Positions 1-6,888 of a stretch of DNA of 30,077 nucleotides are shown piece by piece. The first letter of the stretch is position 1. Each line of letters begins with the position of its first letter. The notes under the pieces are model-generated. The model did not search any database. It saw only the letters and a program-made list of their open reading frames with translations, and was not told the DNA's origin. This DNA comes from a virus, in the IMG/VR virus record IMGVR_UViG_3300010413_000121, positions 1-30,077 of that record. The stretch is one strand, 5' to 3'. The translations under genes and the position numbers were made by a program.

Positions 1-1
1 A

Positions 2-277
2 GTTAATAAAAAAGATGGAAAATATTTTTCAATTCGAGATGATAATTTTGAATATAAAAAATCAGGTTTTACAATTTGTGAAAATGTAGACGAAAATATT
101 TTTGAATCTTGTTCAACCGGACTTCATTTTTCAACTAAAGATTATTGGTATGAAGGAAATTGCTTAATTCAATGTGAAATCCAAAAAAAAGATATCATAA
201 CTTGTTTAGAGGGAAAACTTCGAGTTAGAAAATGCAAATTTGTAAAAGAAGTTTTATTAAAAAGGATATTAAGATGA
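2..277 (+). CDS. 3' end of DUF7666-like protein (5' partial)
   Basis: This frame is open from the first bases of the window and ends at a TGA that overlaps the ATG of the ligase gene (ATGA), so it is the C-terminal ~91 residues of a gene starting upstream. It contains a CSTGLHFS motif followed by KDIITCLEGKLRVRKCKFVKEV. That pattern recalls the phage and bacterial DUF7666 family, in which a C-G-x-GLH motif precedes a KLR(V/C)R(K/R)C ending. The family assignment is from memory of the motif and the function is unknown. Translational coupling to the ligase suggests co-expression. Confidence 0.6.
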   Translation, partial: VNKKDGKYFSIRDDNFEYKKSGFTICENVDENIFESCSTGLHFSTKDYWYEGNCLIQCEIQKKDIITCLEGKLRVRKCKFVKEVLLKRILR

Positions 278-2169
278 ATACTTTTGCTATGGCTGTTGTA
301 TCTATAATAAAAATTGCACCCGATTCTGATTTAAAAGACAAAGAAAAAGAATGTATTAATTTACTTAAAAAATGTGATGATGCTTATTACAATGATGAAG
401 GATTAATAAATGACATTCTTTATGATGAGGTTAAAGAAAGAGTAAAAAAACTTTTCCCAAATAATTCATATTTTAAAGATGTTGGTTCATCTGTTATGAT
501 GAATAAAGTTAAACACGAATATCCAATGTTGTCTTTAGACAAATGTAAAACTATGGAAGAAGTTTTGAAATGGTGTGATAAAATAGGATTAGATGAAAGT
601 GATTTTTTAATTTTCCAGCCCAAAATAGACGGTGTTAGTGGTTCTAATAATTATAATAAAGAAAATTTAGTTCAAATTTTAAAAAGAGGAAATGGTAAAG
701 TAGGTCAAGATATTACTCACATTAAAAAATATGTAAATGGTTTAAAAGAAGTAATTGAAGATGTTGATAATATATGTATAAGAGGTGAATTTTATATACC
801 TAAAAGTTTTAAAGGTAGTTTTTCGAGTGATAAACCTTTAAGAAATATTTGTTCTGGTTTTATAAATAGAAAAGAAAATTTAGAAGAACAAAAAAGTATT
901 CATTTCATAGCTTATCAAGTTTTTGGTAAAGATTTTGAATATGAATCTGATAAAATGATTTTTTTGAAAGGGTTGGGTTTTAAAATCCCTGAATACTTTT
1001 TGATAAAGAAATATGAAATTGAAAAATTTTATAATAGGTACTTGAAAGAATTTAGAGATTATTGGCCTTATGAAACAGATGGTATTGTTTTAAAAATAAA
1101 TAATGTAAGTAAACAAAAAGAAATAAATAGTAAATGGATAGTTAATCATCATGAACATCATCAAATTTCTTTAAAACCACCACCAAAGAGTGAGGAAACT
1201 ACATTAAAAAACATTGAATGGCAAATAAGTAGAAATGGAAGATTAATACCTGTTGCTGTTTTTGAACCAATTATTATTGATAATTCAGAAATACGAAGAT
1301 GTACTTTACATAATTATGAAACTGTAGTAAACCATAAACTTTATTATGAAAATAAAATTATTATATCTAAAGCGGGAGAAATTATACCATATTTCGAAAG
1401 AAATTTACATTATAATCCGTGTCAAAAAACAGATATTATACCTGACAAGTGTCCGTGTTGTGGAAATACTTTGATAACTTTGGGTGTTAATTTAATATGC
1501 GATAATAATAAATGTGATGAACAGCAAATACAAAAAATAATTTATTATATACAAAAAGCTGAAATGGAAGGCGTATCAGAACAAACAATTAGAACTTTAT
1601 ATGAAAAATATTTTATTGATAATATACTTGATCTATATTCTTTAAAAGAAGTAAAAAATCGTTTAATACAGTTAGATGGTTTTGGAGAAAAAAAGGTTAA
1701 TAATTTATTGGAACAAATAGAAAAATCTAAAAATGTTTCTATTATTAATTTTTTAGATAGATTGGGTATTGAAGATGTAGGTAAAAAATCATTAAAAAAA
1801 TTAAATATAAAAACTATTCAAAATTTTATAGATTTTAATGACCCTACTTATGTTATAGGACAAAGAATTATTGAATGGAAAAATAATGAAGATAATATTC
1901 GTTTATTCAATAATTTAATTTCTATTTTAAATACAAAAGAAGAAAAAATAAATATGAATGGTAAAAAAGTTTGTATGACAGGTAAAGGACATAAGGGAAG
2001 AAAAGAATTAATAAAAGATATAGAAGAAAAAGGAGATGAATTTGTTTCTTCTATAACAAAGGATACAAATATTTTGATATGTGAAGATGTAAATGGAAAT
2101 TCAAGTAAGTTAGAAAAAGCTAGAAAATTAGGGATTATATTAATTAATTATCAGGATTATTTTAGTTGA
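274..2169 (+). CDS. ligA: NAD-dependent DNA ligase (LigA)
   Basis: Seals nicks in duplex DNA using NAD+, presumably in phage replication and repair. The whole LigA layout is visible in 631 residues. An Ia-type NMN-binding region comes first (YYNDEGLINDILYDEV). The adenylation motif PKIDGVS has its nucleophile lysine near residue 117. RGEFYIP and ETDGIVLKIN are motifs III and IV. The OB domain includes QISRNGRLIPVAVFEP and CTLHN, followed by a C4 zinc finger (CPCCG...CDNNKC), a helix-hairpin-helix region, and a C-terminal BRCT domain from about residue 558. The start at 274 is preferred over an in-frame ATG at 232 because it overlaps the upstream stop as ATGA and follows an AAGGA-like site. 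It is slightly shorter than typical bacterial LigA (~670 aa). The motif-V region (QISLKPPPKSEET) departs from the usual KFPA/E form. It may have been acquired from a bacterial host. Confidence 0.95.
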   Translation: MNTFAMAVVSIIKIAPDSDLKDKEKECINLLKKCDDAYYNDEGLINDILYDEVKERVKKLFPNNSYFKDVGSSVMMNKVKHEYPMLSLDKCKTMEEVLKWCDKIGLDESDFLIFQPKIDGVSGSNNYNKENLVQILKRGNGKVGQDITHIKKYVNGLKEVIEDVDNICIRGEFYIPKSFKGSFSSDKPLRNICSGFINRKENLEEQKSIHFIAYQVFGKDFEYESDKMIFLKGLGFKIPEYFLIKKYEIEKFYNRYLKEFRDYWPYETDGIVLKINNVSKQKEINSKWIVNHHEHHQISLKPPPKSEETTLKNIEWQISRNGRLIPVAVFEPIIIDNSEIRRCTLHNYETVVNHKLYYENKIIISKAGEIIPYFERNLHYNPCQKTDIIPDKCPCCGNTLITLGVNLICDNNKCDEQQIQKIIYYIQKAEMEGVSEQTIRTLYEKYFIDNILDLYSLKEVKNRLIQLDGFGEKKVNNLLEQIEKSKNVSIINFLDRLGIEDVGKKSLKKLNIKTIQNFIDFNDPTYVIGQRIIEWKNNEDNIRLFNNLISILNTKEEKINMNGKKVCMTGKGHKGRKELIKDIEEKGDEFVSSITKDTNILICEDVNGNSSKLEKARKLGIILINYQDYFS

Positions 2170-2185
2170 TTTTTTGTAAGTTTGA

Positions 2186-2198
2186 TTACTAATAAATA
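2186..2198 (+). promoter_or_regulatory. Candidate phage late promoter (TTACTAATAAATA)
   Basis: One of ten intergenic copies of the motif TTACTAATAA in this window, all oriented with the next gene. This copy lies between ligA and a run of small genes and sits just upstream of a strong Shine-Dalgarno site. The AATAAATA core resembles the T4 late promoter TATAAATA, which needs no -35 box. Confidence 0.65.
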
Positions 2199-2219
2199 CA
2201 CAAAGGAGGTGAGGAATAT

Positions 2220-2387
2220 ATGCAAGGTATTTTGGAAAAAGAGTATGCCTTTGTGATCACAAGAGATAATTATATAGATTCTGTTTTTTTAGATCAAGAT
2301 TTTGCATATGATTATTGTGAAAAAAAGAATAAAACTGTTTCTATACATAAACCTTTCACAGTAAATAGAGTTGGTATTATAAAATAA
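2220..2387 (+). CDS. Small hypothetical protein, 55 aa
   Basis: A 55-residue ORF begins at an ATG preceded by the strongest Shine-Dalgarno in the region (AAAGGAGGTGAGG) and a candidate late promoter. The product starts MQGILEKEYAFVITRDNYID and ends VNRVGIIK. It has no recognisable domain, signal peptide or membrane segment. It is the first gene of a late cluster and lacks the MKxYKS signature of its downstream neighbours. I do not recognise it. The strong ribosome-binding site and good spacing make real translation likely. Confidence 0.7.
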   Translation: MQGILEKEYAFVITRDNYIDSVFLDQDFAYDYCEKKNKTVSIHKPFTVNRVGIIK

Positions 2388-2400
2388 AAAGAGGAAAGAA

Positions 2401-2724
2401 ATGGTAAAAAAATATATACCATTATATGAAAGTATTGGGATTGATGATAATGATTTTAAAAAAATATTACCTTATCTTTTAAGAATGGAAAAAGAGTATT
2501 TAAATAATAAAAATAATATTATTATTATTTTAATTTCAGATTTTGTAAATAAGTTAAATAAATGGTTTAAAATTACAAATTTAGAAAATTTAATTACTTC
2601 TTATACATTAATTGGCAGTATCGGTGAGAAGATGTTAAAAAGAAAGGTAGATAAAAAAATTATTTATAATATAATAGAAATGTTAAATAAAGCTTTTGAA
2701 AAAGCAGGAAAAGCAAAATTATAA
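2401..2724 (+). CDS. Hypothetical protein with capsid-targeting-like N-terminus, 107 aa
   Basis: The start follows GAGGAAAG. The N-terminus MVKKYIPLYESIG is a divergent version of the MKxYKS(L/I)(F/Y)(K/E)E signature, and L-Y-E fits an (L/I)-x-E prohead-protease site. The rest is helical and lysine/asparagine-rich, with a hydrophobic stretch NNIIIILISDFVNKL around residues 38-52 that may be a buried helix rather than a membrane span. No known domain is recognised. It sits in a late operon with two further signature-bearing proteins, so a virion-internal role is plausible but inferred. Confidence 0.7.
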   Translation: MVKKYIPLYESIGIDDNDFKKILPYLLRMEKEYLNNKNNIIIILISDFVNKLNKWFKITNLENLITSYTLIGSIGEKMLKRKVDKKIIYNIIEMLNKAFEKAGKAKL

Positions 2725-2735
2725 ATAGGGGTAAA

Positions 2736-3131
2736 ATGAAAAGATATAAAAGTGTAGTTAAAAAAATAAATGAAGGTACTTCAAAAAGTGTAGTACTAGC
2801 ACAAAATATTGTAAATGAAATAAATAAAGTTTTTGGAAAATCCATTTTAAAAGTAAAATTAACAGATGATAATTCAAAAAGTAAAACTGATAAAACAACG
2901 GGTGTTGATAGAGAAATAATTAGTTTATCATTTGAATTTATATATCAAATGAATCCGAGTGATCCTTTTATTGATACTTCTTTATATTCAAATGGAAAAG
3001 CATATATTTACCCCACAAAAAAAGCATTACAAACTGTAAATGAAATTTTAACAAGAAAATATGGATTTGAAGAAGTAGATTATAGTAATACAGGAACTAC
3101 TTTTTGGGTAATGAAAGAAATAGAGGGATAA
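2736..3131 (+). CDS. MKRYKS-type putative internal virion protein, 131 aa
   Basis: It begins MKRYKSVVKKINEGTSKS. The signature occupies the first ten residues, and the first protease-like site is I-N-E at residues 11-13. The remainder looks like a compact alpha/beta domain (ILKVKLTDDN, EIISLSFEFIYQMNPSD, YGFEEVDYSNTGTTFWVMKEIEG), but I cannot place it in a family. It starts 12 nt after the previous stop with an AGGGG site and ends 4 nt before the next ATG. This fits an operon of small late proteins that share only their N-terminus. Confidence 0.75.
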   Translation: MKRYKSVVKKINEGTSKSVVLAQNIVNEINKVFGKSILKVKLTDDNSKSKTDKTTGVDREIISLSFEFIYQMNPSDPFIDTSLYSNGKAYIYPTKKALQTVNEILTRKYGFEEVDYSNTGTTFWVMKEIEG

Positions 3132-3135
3132 TAAA

Positions 3136-3393
3136 ATGAAAATAAAAGAATACAAACAATTATATGAAAGAAAATTACATTTTGTAAATGATGATGGAAG
3201 TAGTTTTTCTTATGATGAAAATCATTCTTGTAAAAATGCAGATATTCAAAATGAAATTATTGGTGCATATTGTGATATGAATGACTGTGATTGGGATAAA
3301 ATGTTAAAAGCTATGCAGAAACGGTATAAAGAACAACAGAAAATTAGAACAGTAGGGGAATTTGTAGATTTTTTAGATTCTATTGAATATTAG
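3136..3393 (+). CDS. MKxYKx-type putative internal virion protein, 85 aa
   Basis: It begins MKIKEYKQLYERKLHF, a signature variant with an L-Y-E protease-like site at about residues 9-11. The body is acidic and has four cysteines (residues about 32-53: SCKNADIQ..., YCDMNDCDW) that could bind metal or be incidental. The C-terminus RTVGEFVDFLDSIEY is probably helical. No known family is recognised. Its start is 4 nt after the preceding stop and uses an AGAGGGA site. Confidence 0.72.
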   Translation: MKIKEYKQLYERKLHFVNDDGSSFSYDENHSCKNADIQNEIIGAYCDMNDCDWDKMLKAMQKRYKEQQKIRTVGEFVDFLDSIEY

Positions 3394-3397
3394 TTTC

Positions 3398-3811
3398 ATG
3401 ACTTCAGGCCAAATACTTAAAAAAGAGTTAAAACTATCTAAATTTAAATTTGCACAAGTACAAAAAATTGTAAATATAGGTATTCCTATATTTATTATTA
3501 CAATAGATAGTAGATATCCTACTACTTTTCTTTCCTATTCTAAATTAGCAAAATTAAATAGTAATAAAATATTAAAAACTAGATATTTTCCACCTACTTT
3601 ATTAAATGTTGGAAAATATGAATTAAATACTTTTACATTATCACCACCTACAGATTTAGATGATTTTAACCAAAGAATTGGTAGTAATAGTATGCTAATT
3701 ATAAGAGATTTAGCTGGTGAAAGATATATGGATAAAAAGATGTATGAAAGTAAAAGAAAAGAAGGAAAATTAATTTTAAAAGAAATAAAAAATTCTGTAT
3801 ATAAAAATTAA
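3398..3811 (+). CDS. Hypothetical protein, 137 aa
   Basis: The ORF extends upstream to a TTG at 3383 inside the preceding gene. I prefer the ATG at 3398 (MTSGQILKKELKLSK), 4 nt after that gene's stop, although neither start has a clear Shine-Dalgarno. The product lacks the MKxYKS signature. It shows hydrophobic beta-strand-like segments (IPIFIITIDSRYPTTFLSY, NSMLIIRDLAGERYMDKKMYE) and a basic C-terminus. I do not recognise it. It is the last gene before an A/T tract and a sigma70-type promoter, so it probably ends the late unit that begins at 2186. Confidence 0.65.
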   Translation: MTSGQILKKELKLSKFKFAQVQKIVNIGIPIFIITIDSRYPTTFLSYSKLAKLNSNKILKTRYFPPTLLNVGKYELNTFTLSPPTDLDDFNQRIGSNSMLIIRDLAGERYMDKKMYESKRKEGKLILKEIKNSVYKN

Positions 3812-3825
3812 AATACCATTTTTTT

Positions 3826-3875
3826 TAAAAAAATTAAAAAAAATAGTTGACAAAGTTATATAAGTTATATAAATT
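3826..3875 (+). promoter_or_regulatory. Sigma70-type early promoter with A-tract UP-like element
   Basis: TTGACA lies at 3847-3852 and TAAATT at 3870-3875 with a 17-bp spacer; a TATAAT at 3881 is a possible alternative -10. Immediately upstream is TAAAAAAATTAAAAAAAAT (3826-3844), a 19-mer that recurs exactly upstream of the minus-strand promoter near 18450. It precedes two genes that lack the capsid-targeting-like signature. Confidence 0.75.
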
Positions 3876-3914
3876 AAAGATATAATTAAGAATTTATTAT
3901 GTGAGGTTAATAAA

Positions 3915-4154
3915 ATGAATAAAAATGAATTACCTTCTTATCATGAATATAAATTTGTTGGTAATATAGATTGTAGAAAAGATTTGTCACATTTAAAAGA
4001 TATCAATTATAAAATTGGTGATCAAGCGTATGATCTTGATGGTAAAAAAATTCCAACTAATTATTGTTTACCTTTGTTCATTCATAAAGATGATTTTAAA
4101 AAATATGATGATATTATGATGTCAGATGATTATGTACTTCAAATATTTTATTAA
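3915..4154 (+). CDS. Hypothetical early protein, 79 aa
   Basis: Follows a sigma70-type promoter and a GTGAGG ribosome-binding site. The product (MNKNELPSYHEYKFVGNID...) is acidic, mixed alpha/beta in appearance, and without a signal peptide, membrane segment or known motif. It lacks the MKxYKS signature seen in the late genes around it. Its early-type promoter suggests a host-takeover or metabolic role, but no function can be assigned. Confidence 0.7.
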   Translation: MNKNELPSYHEYKFVGNIDCRKDLSHLKDINYKIGDQAYDLDGKKIPTNYCLPLFIHKDDFKKYDDIMMSDDYVLQIFY

Positions 4155-4190
4155 TATACAATTATTTTAAAATAAAAAGGAGAATTAAAA

Positions 4191-4421
4191 ATGAAATTTA
4201 ATAAATGGTTAGACACGTTTTGTGAAGAAAAAGGTATTGATTTAGAAGATGTTTTTGAAATTGATGATAACATTATACCTTATGGTGTAATAGTTGAACA
4301 TATTAAAATTGCACCCGAACATGAACAAAAGAAAATCAAAGACATTATTGTTAAAATTGATTTTCAAAATGGTGATGTTTTACATTTTTTCAGACATTTA
4401 GGTAAAGCTTTAGTAAATTAA
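4191..4421 (+). CDS. Conserved phage hypothetical protein, 76 aa (MKFNKWLDTF family)
   Basis: Preceded by AAAAAGGAGAA at good spacing. The product begins MKFNKWLDTFCEEKGIDLED and contains IIPYGVIVEHIKIAPEHEQK and NGDVLHFFRHLGKALV. I recall similar small proteins from phages and bacterial accessory DNA, with a conserved IP-x-GVV-x-E core and a DV-x-x-(Y/F)F(R/K)HLA-x-AL ending, all of unknown function. It lies in the same early unit as the preceding gene. The recollection of homologues is not verified here. Confidence 0.75.
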   Translation: MKFNKWLDTFCEEKGIDLEDVFEIDDNIIPYGVIVEHIKIAPEHEQKKIKDIIVKIDFQNGDVLHFFRHLGKALVN

Positions 4422-4431
4422 AGGAAAAAGT

Positions 4432-4444
4432 TTACTAATAAAGG
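4432..4444 (+). promoter_or_regulatory. Candidate late promoter overlapping a ribosome-binding site
   Basis: TTACTAATAAAGG matches the late motif through position 11 and then runs into AAAGGAG, the Shine-Dalgarno of the gene at 4454. It would place the signature-bearing block 4454-6781 under late control. It is the weakest copy because the final ATA of the consensus is replaced. Confidence 0.45.
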
Positions 4445-4453
4445 AGAAACGTC

Positions 4454-5077
4454 ATGAGTAATATAAAAAATTATGAATCTTTATACAAAGAATCTTCTTT
4501 GTCACGAATATGGAAACATAATATAGAACATGATTGTGGTGCTATAACTGCTTTTAGAAAATGTACGGATTGTGATTGTACTAATGGAAGATTATATACT
4601 AAAAAAGAAAAATTACAGAGAAATAAATCTTTAACTGCACAATTAATAAGTTTGGGTTATGGTGTTATTAGACTTAATGGTAAATATCCTGAAGGAGATA
4701 AAGTTACTAAAGAAATTAGTTATTTTGTTGTAGATTTGAAAGATTCAGGTTATTTAGAAAAAGATATTATACGTCTTGGAAAAGATTTTCAACAAGACAG
4801 TGTTTTGTTTATACCAAAAGGTGCTATAGAAAATAAATCTAAAGCATATCTTATAGGAACTAATCATTGTGAAAATAATTGGTTAGGTTTTGGTAAAAAA
4901 GAAATTTTTAATAAAGGTAAATTAGGTTATGAATCACCTATTTATACCAGTTATGTAAATGGGAGACCTTTTATATTTGAAAGTGTTGATAAAGAAATTA
5001 AACCCCCGGGGTCTGGTATGGGTTGGTGGTTAATGAGAAGAATAGCCGAAAAAAATTGGAAAGATATAGAGGTATAA
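4454..5077 (+). CDS. Putative internal virion protein, paralog A (207 aa)
   Basis: Signature N-terminus NIKNYESLYKESSLSRIWKH. The body matches the next gene closely: AFR near residue 35, RN-x-x-L-x-x-QL-x-SLGYGV, a FVVDLKD strand, LGK-x-F-x-QDSV, and a C-terminal NGRPF-x-FE. I recall related proteins, also with a short targeting-like N-terminus, in T4-like and other large phages, with no established function. Cysteines cluster at about residues 37-44 (KCTDCDCTNG), unlike paralog B, and might bind metal. The C-terminus (PPGSGMGWWLMRRIAEK) differs from paralog B. The ribosome-binding site is AAAGGAG. Confidence 0.8.
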   Translation: MSNIKNYESLYKESSLSRIWKHNIEHDCGAITAFRKCTDCDCTNGRLYTKKEKLQRNKSLTAQLISLGYGVIRLNGKYPEGDKVTKEISYFVVDLKDSGYLEKDIIRLGKDFQQDSVLFIPKGAIENKSKAYLIGTNHCENNWLGFGKKEIFNKGKLGYESPIYTSYVNGRPFIFESVDKEIKPPGSGMGWWLMRRIAEKNWKDIEV

Positions 5078-5079
5078 AA

Positions 5080-5691
5080 ATGGAAATAAAAAAATATAAA
5101 GGTTTATACAAAGAATCTTCTTTGTCACGAATATGGAAACATGTAATTGAACATGATTCAGGAACTATTTCAGCTTTTAGATATGCTTCTAATTGTGGAA
5201 ATGGTGAAATATATAGTAAAAAACAAAATAAAGATAGAAATGCTAAATTAAAAGTTCAATTACTTAGTTTAGGTTACGGCGTAACTTCTATTGATGGTGT
5301 TTATATTGAAAATTATAAAACTTCTGATGCTGTAGAAGTTAGAGAAGAAAGTTTTATTGTAATTGATATAAAAGATAAAGGTAATCTTAAAAAAGATTTA
5401 ATAAGACTTGGTAAACAATATGAACAAGATAGTATTACTTATAGTAAACCTAATGGTGATTATTATCTTATAAGTTCTAATGAATGTCCTAATGCATATC
5501 CTGGAAATGGAAAAATAGGTGTTGAAGTAAAACTAGGTAAACCGTTTTTTGGAAGTGATGGTGAATTTCATTCTAAAATTAATGGTAGACCTTTTGTTTT
5601 TAAAGAATGTTTATTAAAAAGAATTGATGTTCTTTCTAATTATTCTATATCTGAAATAAGAAGTATAAAACATTTAGCTGAAGAGGATTGA
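5080..5691 (+). CDS. Putative internal virion protein, paralog B (203 aa)
   Basis: Begins MEIKKYKGLYKESSLSRIWK. The ORF is open back to 5023, but the ATG at 5080 is chosen because it restores the signature, follows AGAGGT, and lies just after the stop of paralog A. It shares with paralog A the KESSLSRIWKH-x-IEHD block, LLSLGYGV, an F-(I/V)VID(I/L)KD strand, LGKQYEQDS and NGRPFVF. It adds an acidic insertion (TSDAVEVREES) and retains SSNECPNAYPGNGK, matching a similar segment in A. The two genes are a tandem duplication; B appears closer to the form I recall in other large phages. Confidence 0.82.
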   Translation: MEIKKYKGLYKESSLSRIWKHVIEHDSGTISAFRYASNCGNGEIYSKKQNKDRNAKLKVQLLSLGYGVTSIDGVYIENYKTSDAVEVREESFIVIDIKDKGNLKKDLIRLGKQYEQDSITYSKPNGDYYLISSNECPNAYPGNGKIGVEVKLGKPFFGSDGEFHSKINGRPFVFKECLLKRIDVLSNYSISEIRSIKHLAEED

Positions 5692-5694
5692 AAT

Positions 5695-6048
5695 ATGAAA
5701 ATAAAATCATATAAATCAATTTTCGAAACAAGTGAAGAACCTCTTTGGGAAATGTCTAATTTTTTTCCGAATGATACTGGATTAGAACATGTTATATGGA
5801 TTTCAACTAAAACAGGAAGAGAAAAACATGGACCAAGAATTAAAGTATTTGGAAAAGATGGAGAAATTCATATAAGTATTTCTGATGAACCTGAAATAAA
5901 AAAACAACTGGGTAAAATAAATATTAAAAAAAGAGCTTTGAATAAAATATTTGATTTTATAAAATTAAATAAAGATGTATTGTTATCACATTGGAACGGA
6001 AAAATAAGTAGTAAAGGTCTTAGTGATAAAATAAAGTCAATAAATTAG
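5695..6048 (+). CDS. MKxYKS-type putative internal virion protein, 117 aa
   Basis: Begins MKIKSYKSIFETSEEPLWE, with I-F-E a candidate protease site at residues 9-11. The body has a conserved-looking small domain: HVIWISTKTGREKHGPRIKV, ISISDEPEIKK, and a helix ending LLSHWNGKISSK. Without the N-terminal tag this resembles small phage proteins with a KHGPRIKV / VSIS / LLKHWNG pattern that I remember as uncharacterised. The tag therefore looks added to a pre-existing small domain. It starts 4 nt after paralog B. Confidence 0.78.
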   Translation: MKIKSYKSIFETSEEPLWEMSNFFPNDTGLEHVIWISTKTGREKHGPRIKVFGKDGEIHISISDEPEIKKQLGKINIKKRALNKIFDFIKLNKDVLLSHWNGKISSKGLSDKIKSIN

Positions 6049-6052
6049 AAAA

Positions 6053-6781
6053 ATGACAAAAAAATATAAATCATTATTTGAAAAACAACAACTTGGAGAA
6101 GAATTAAGAATTTCTGATTTAGCCGGTAATGCTGGAATGAGTGATTATAAATCTTTGTTTAAAGAATGGAAAGAAATAAAATTTAACGAAGATTTAAGAT
6201 TGTCGGATTTTCAAAATCATGCTGGTATCTCTAATTTTACAAAAAAATGGAAAGATGAAAGACAAGGTATAAAAGGAGCGGGAAATGTATCTGTAAGAAT
6301 AGTTAGATTAATTGTAAATAAAAAAAGAGATTATGTAACTTTTGTATTTTATTCAGCACCTACTTATGATTTTACTGCGAGAGTTGTAAAACCAAAAAGT
6401 GATTTTAAAATAAATGGTAAAAGACCTTTTTATGTGCAAGAATTAAGAATATTAGATTTTTTTAAATGGGCAAAAACCACACCTGGGTATAAAGCAGCAA
6501 AATACCTATCCACTGATGATTTAAAAGATATATTTAAAGTAAGCTCAACTAAGGTATTTTGTACGTGTCCGTCATTTCATTGGCAAGGTATGAATGCAAT
6601 AGACAGTATGTTCAATGCTTCAATATATCCTACAGATATTCCTCCCACTCAATGGCGAAAGTTTCACAATGATGATTCTTTTGCATGCAAGCATCTTGAT
6701 ATTTTGTTTTCATCTATTTACTTCTGGTTATCTCCAATGGCAAGTATGTTAAATAAATATTTAAAAGAAAAACTTAAATAA
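6053..6781 (+). CDS. SWIM-type zinc-finger protein with duplicated capsid-targeting-like N-terminus, 242 aa
   Basis: Residues 1-70 hold an internal duplication. YKSLFEK (5-11) is followed by GEELRISDLAGNAGMSDYKSLFKEWKE, then EDLRLSDFQNHAGISNFTKKWKDE, so the signature occurs twice and a third degenerate copy follows. The C-terminal half contains C-x-C at 170/172 (VFCTCPSFHWQGM) and C-x-H at 212/214 (ACKHLDI), the C-x-C-x(n)-C-x-H pattern of SWIM zinc fingers, which bind DNA or protein. No ATPase or transposase domain accompanies it. The start is 4 nt after the upstream stop with no obvious Shine-Dalgarno. It is the last gene of the late block. Confidence 0.8.
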   Translation: MTKKYKSLFEKQQLGEELRISDLAGNAGMSDYKSLFKEWKEIKFNEDLRLSDFQNHAGISNFTKKWKDERQGIKGAGNVSVRIVRLIVNKKRDYVTFVFYSAPTYDFTARVVKPKSDFKINGKRPFYVQELRILDFFKWAKTTPGYKAAKYLSTDDLKDIFKVSSTKVFCTCPSFHWQGMNAIDSMFNASIYPTDIPPTQWRKFHNDDSFACKHLDILFSSIYFWLSPMASMLNKYLKEKLK

Positions 6782-6870
6782 TTTTTTTAATTAAATTTTA
6801 AAATATAATAATATAAATTAAAATTAATATGTTTAAAAAAATAATATAAAAAAGTTATCTTTTTATATTA

Positions 6871-6888
6871 TTTATTACTAATAAATAT
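6871..6888 (+). repeat. Left copy of 18-bp direct repeat flanking TnpB (late-promoter motif)
   Basis: TTTATTACTAATAAATAT is identical to 8159-8176 on the other side of the TnpB gene, giving a 1288-bp period. It contains the late-promoter motif, and its last two bases begin the TnpB start codon. It may be a promoter duplicated with the insertion, or the insertion target itself. Confidence 0.8.

Noticed and set aside
232-273. Upstream ATG extending the ligase N-terminus by 14 residues
   Set aside because: It lies within the preceding gene and lacks a good ribosome-binding site, whereas 274 gives an ATGA overlap and a normal LigA start.
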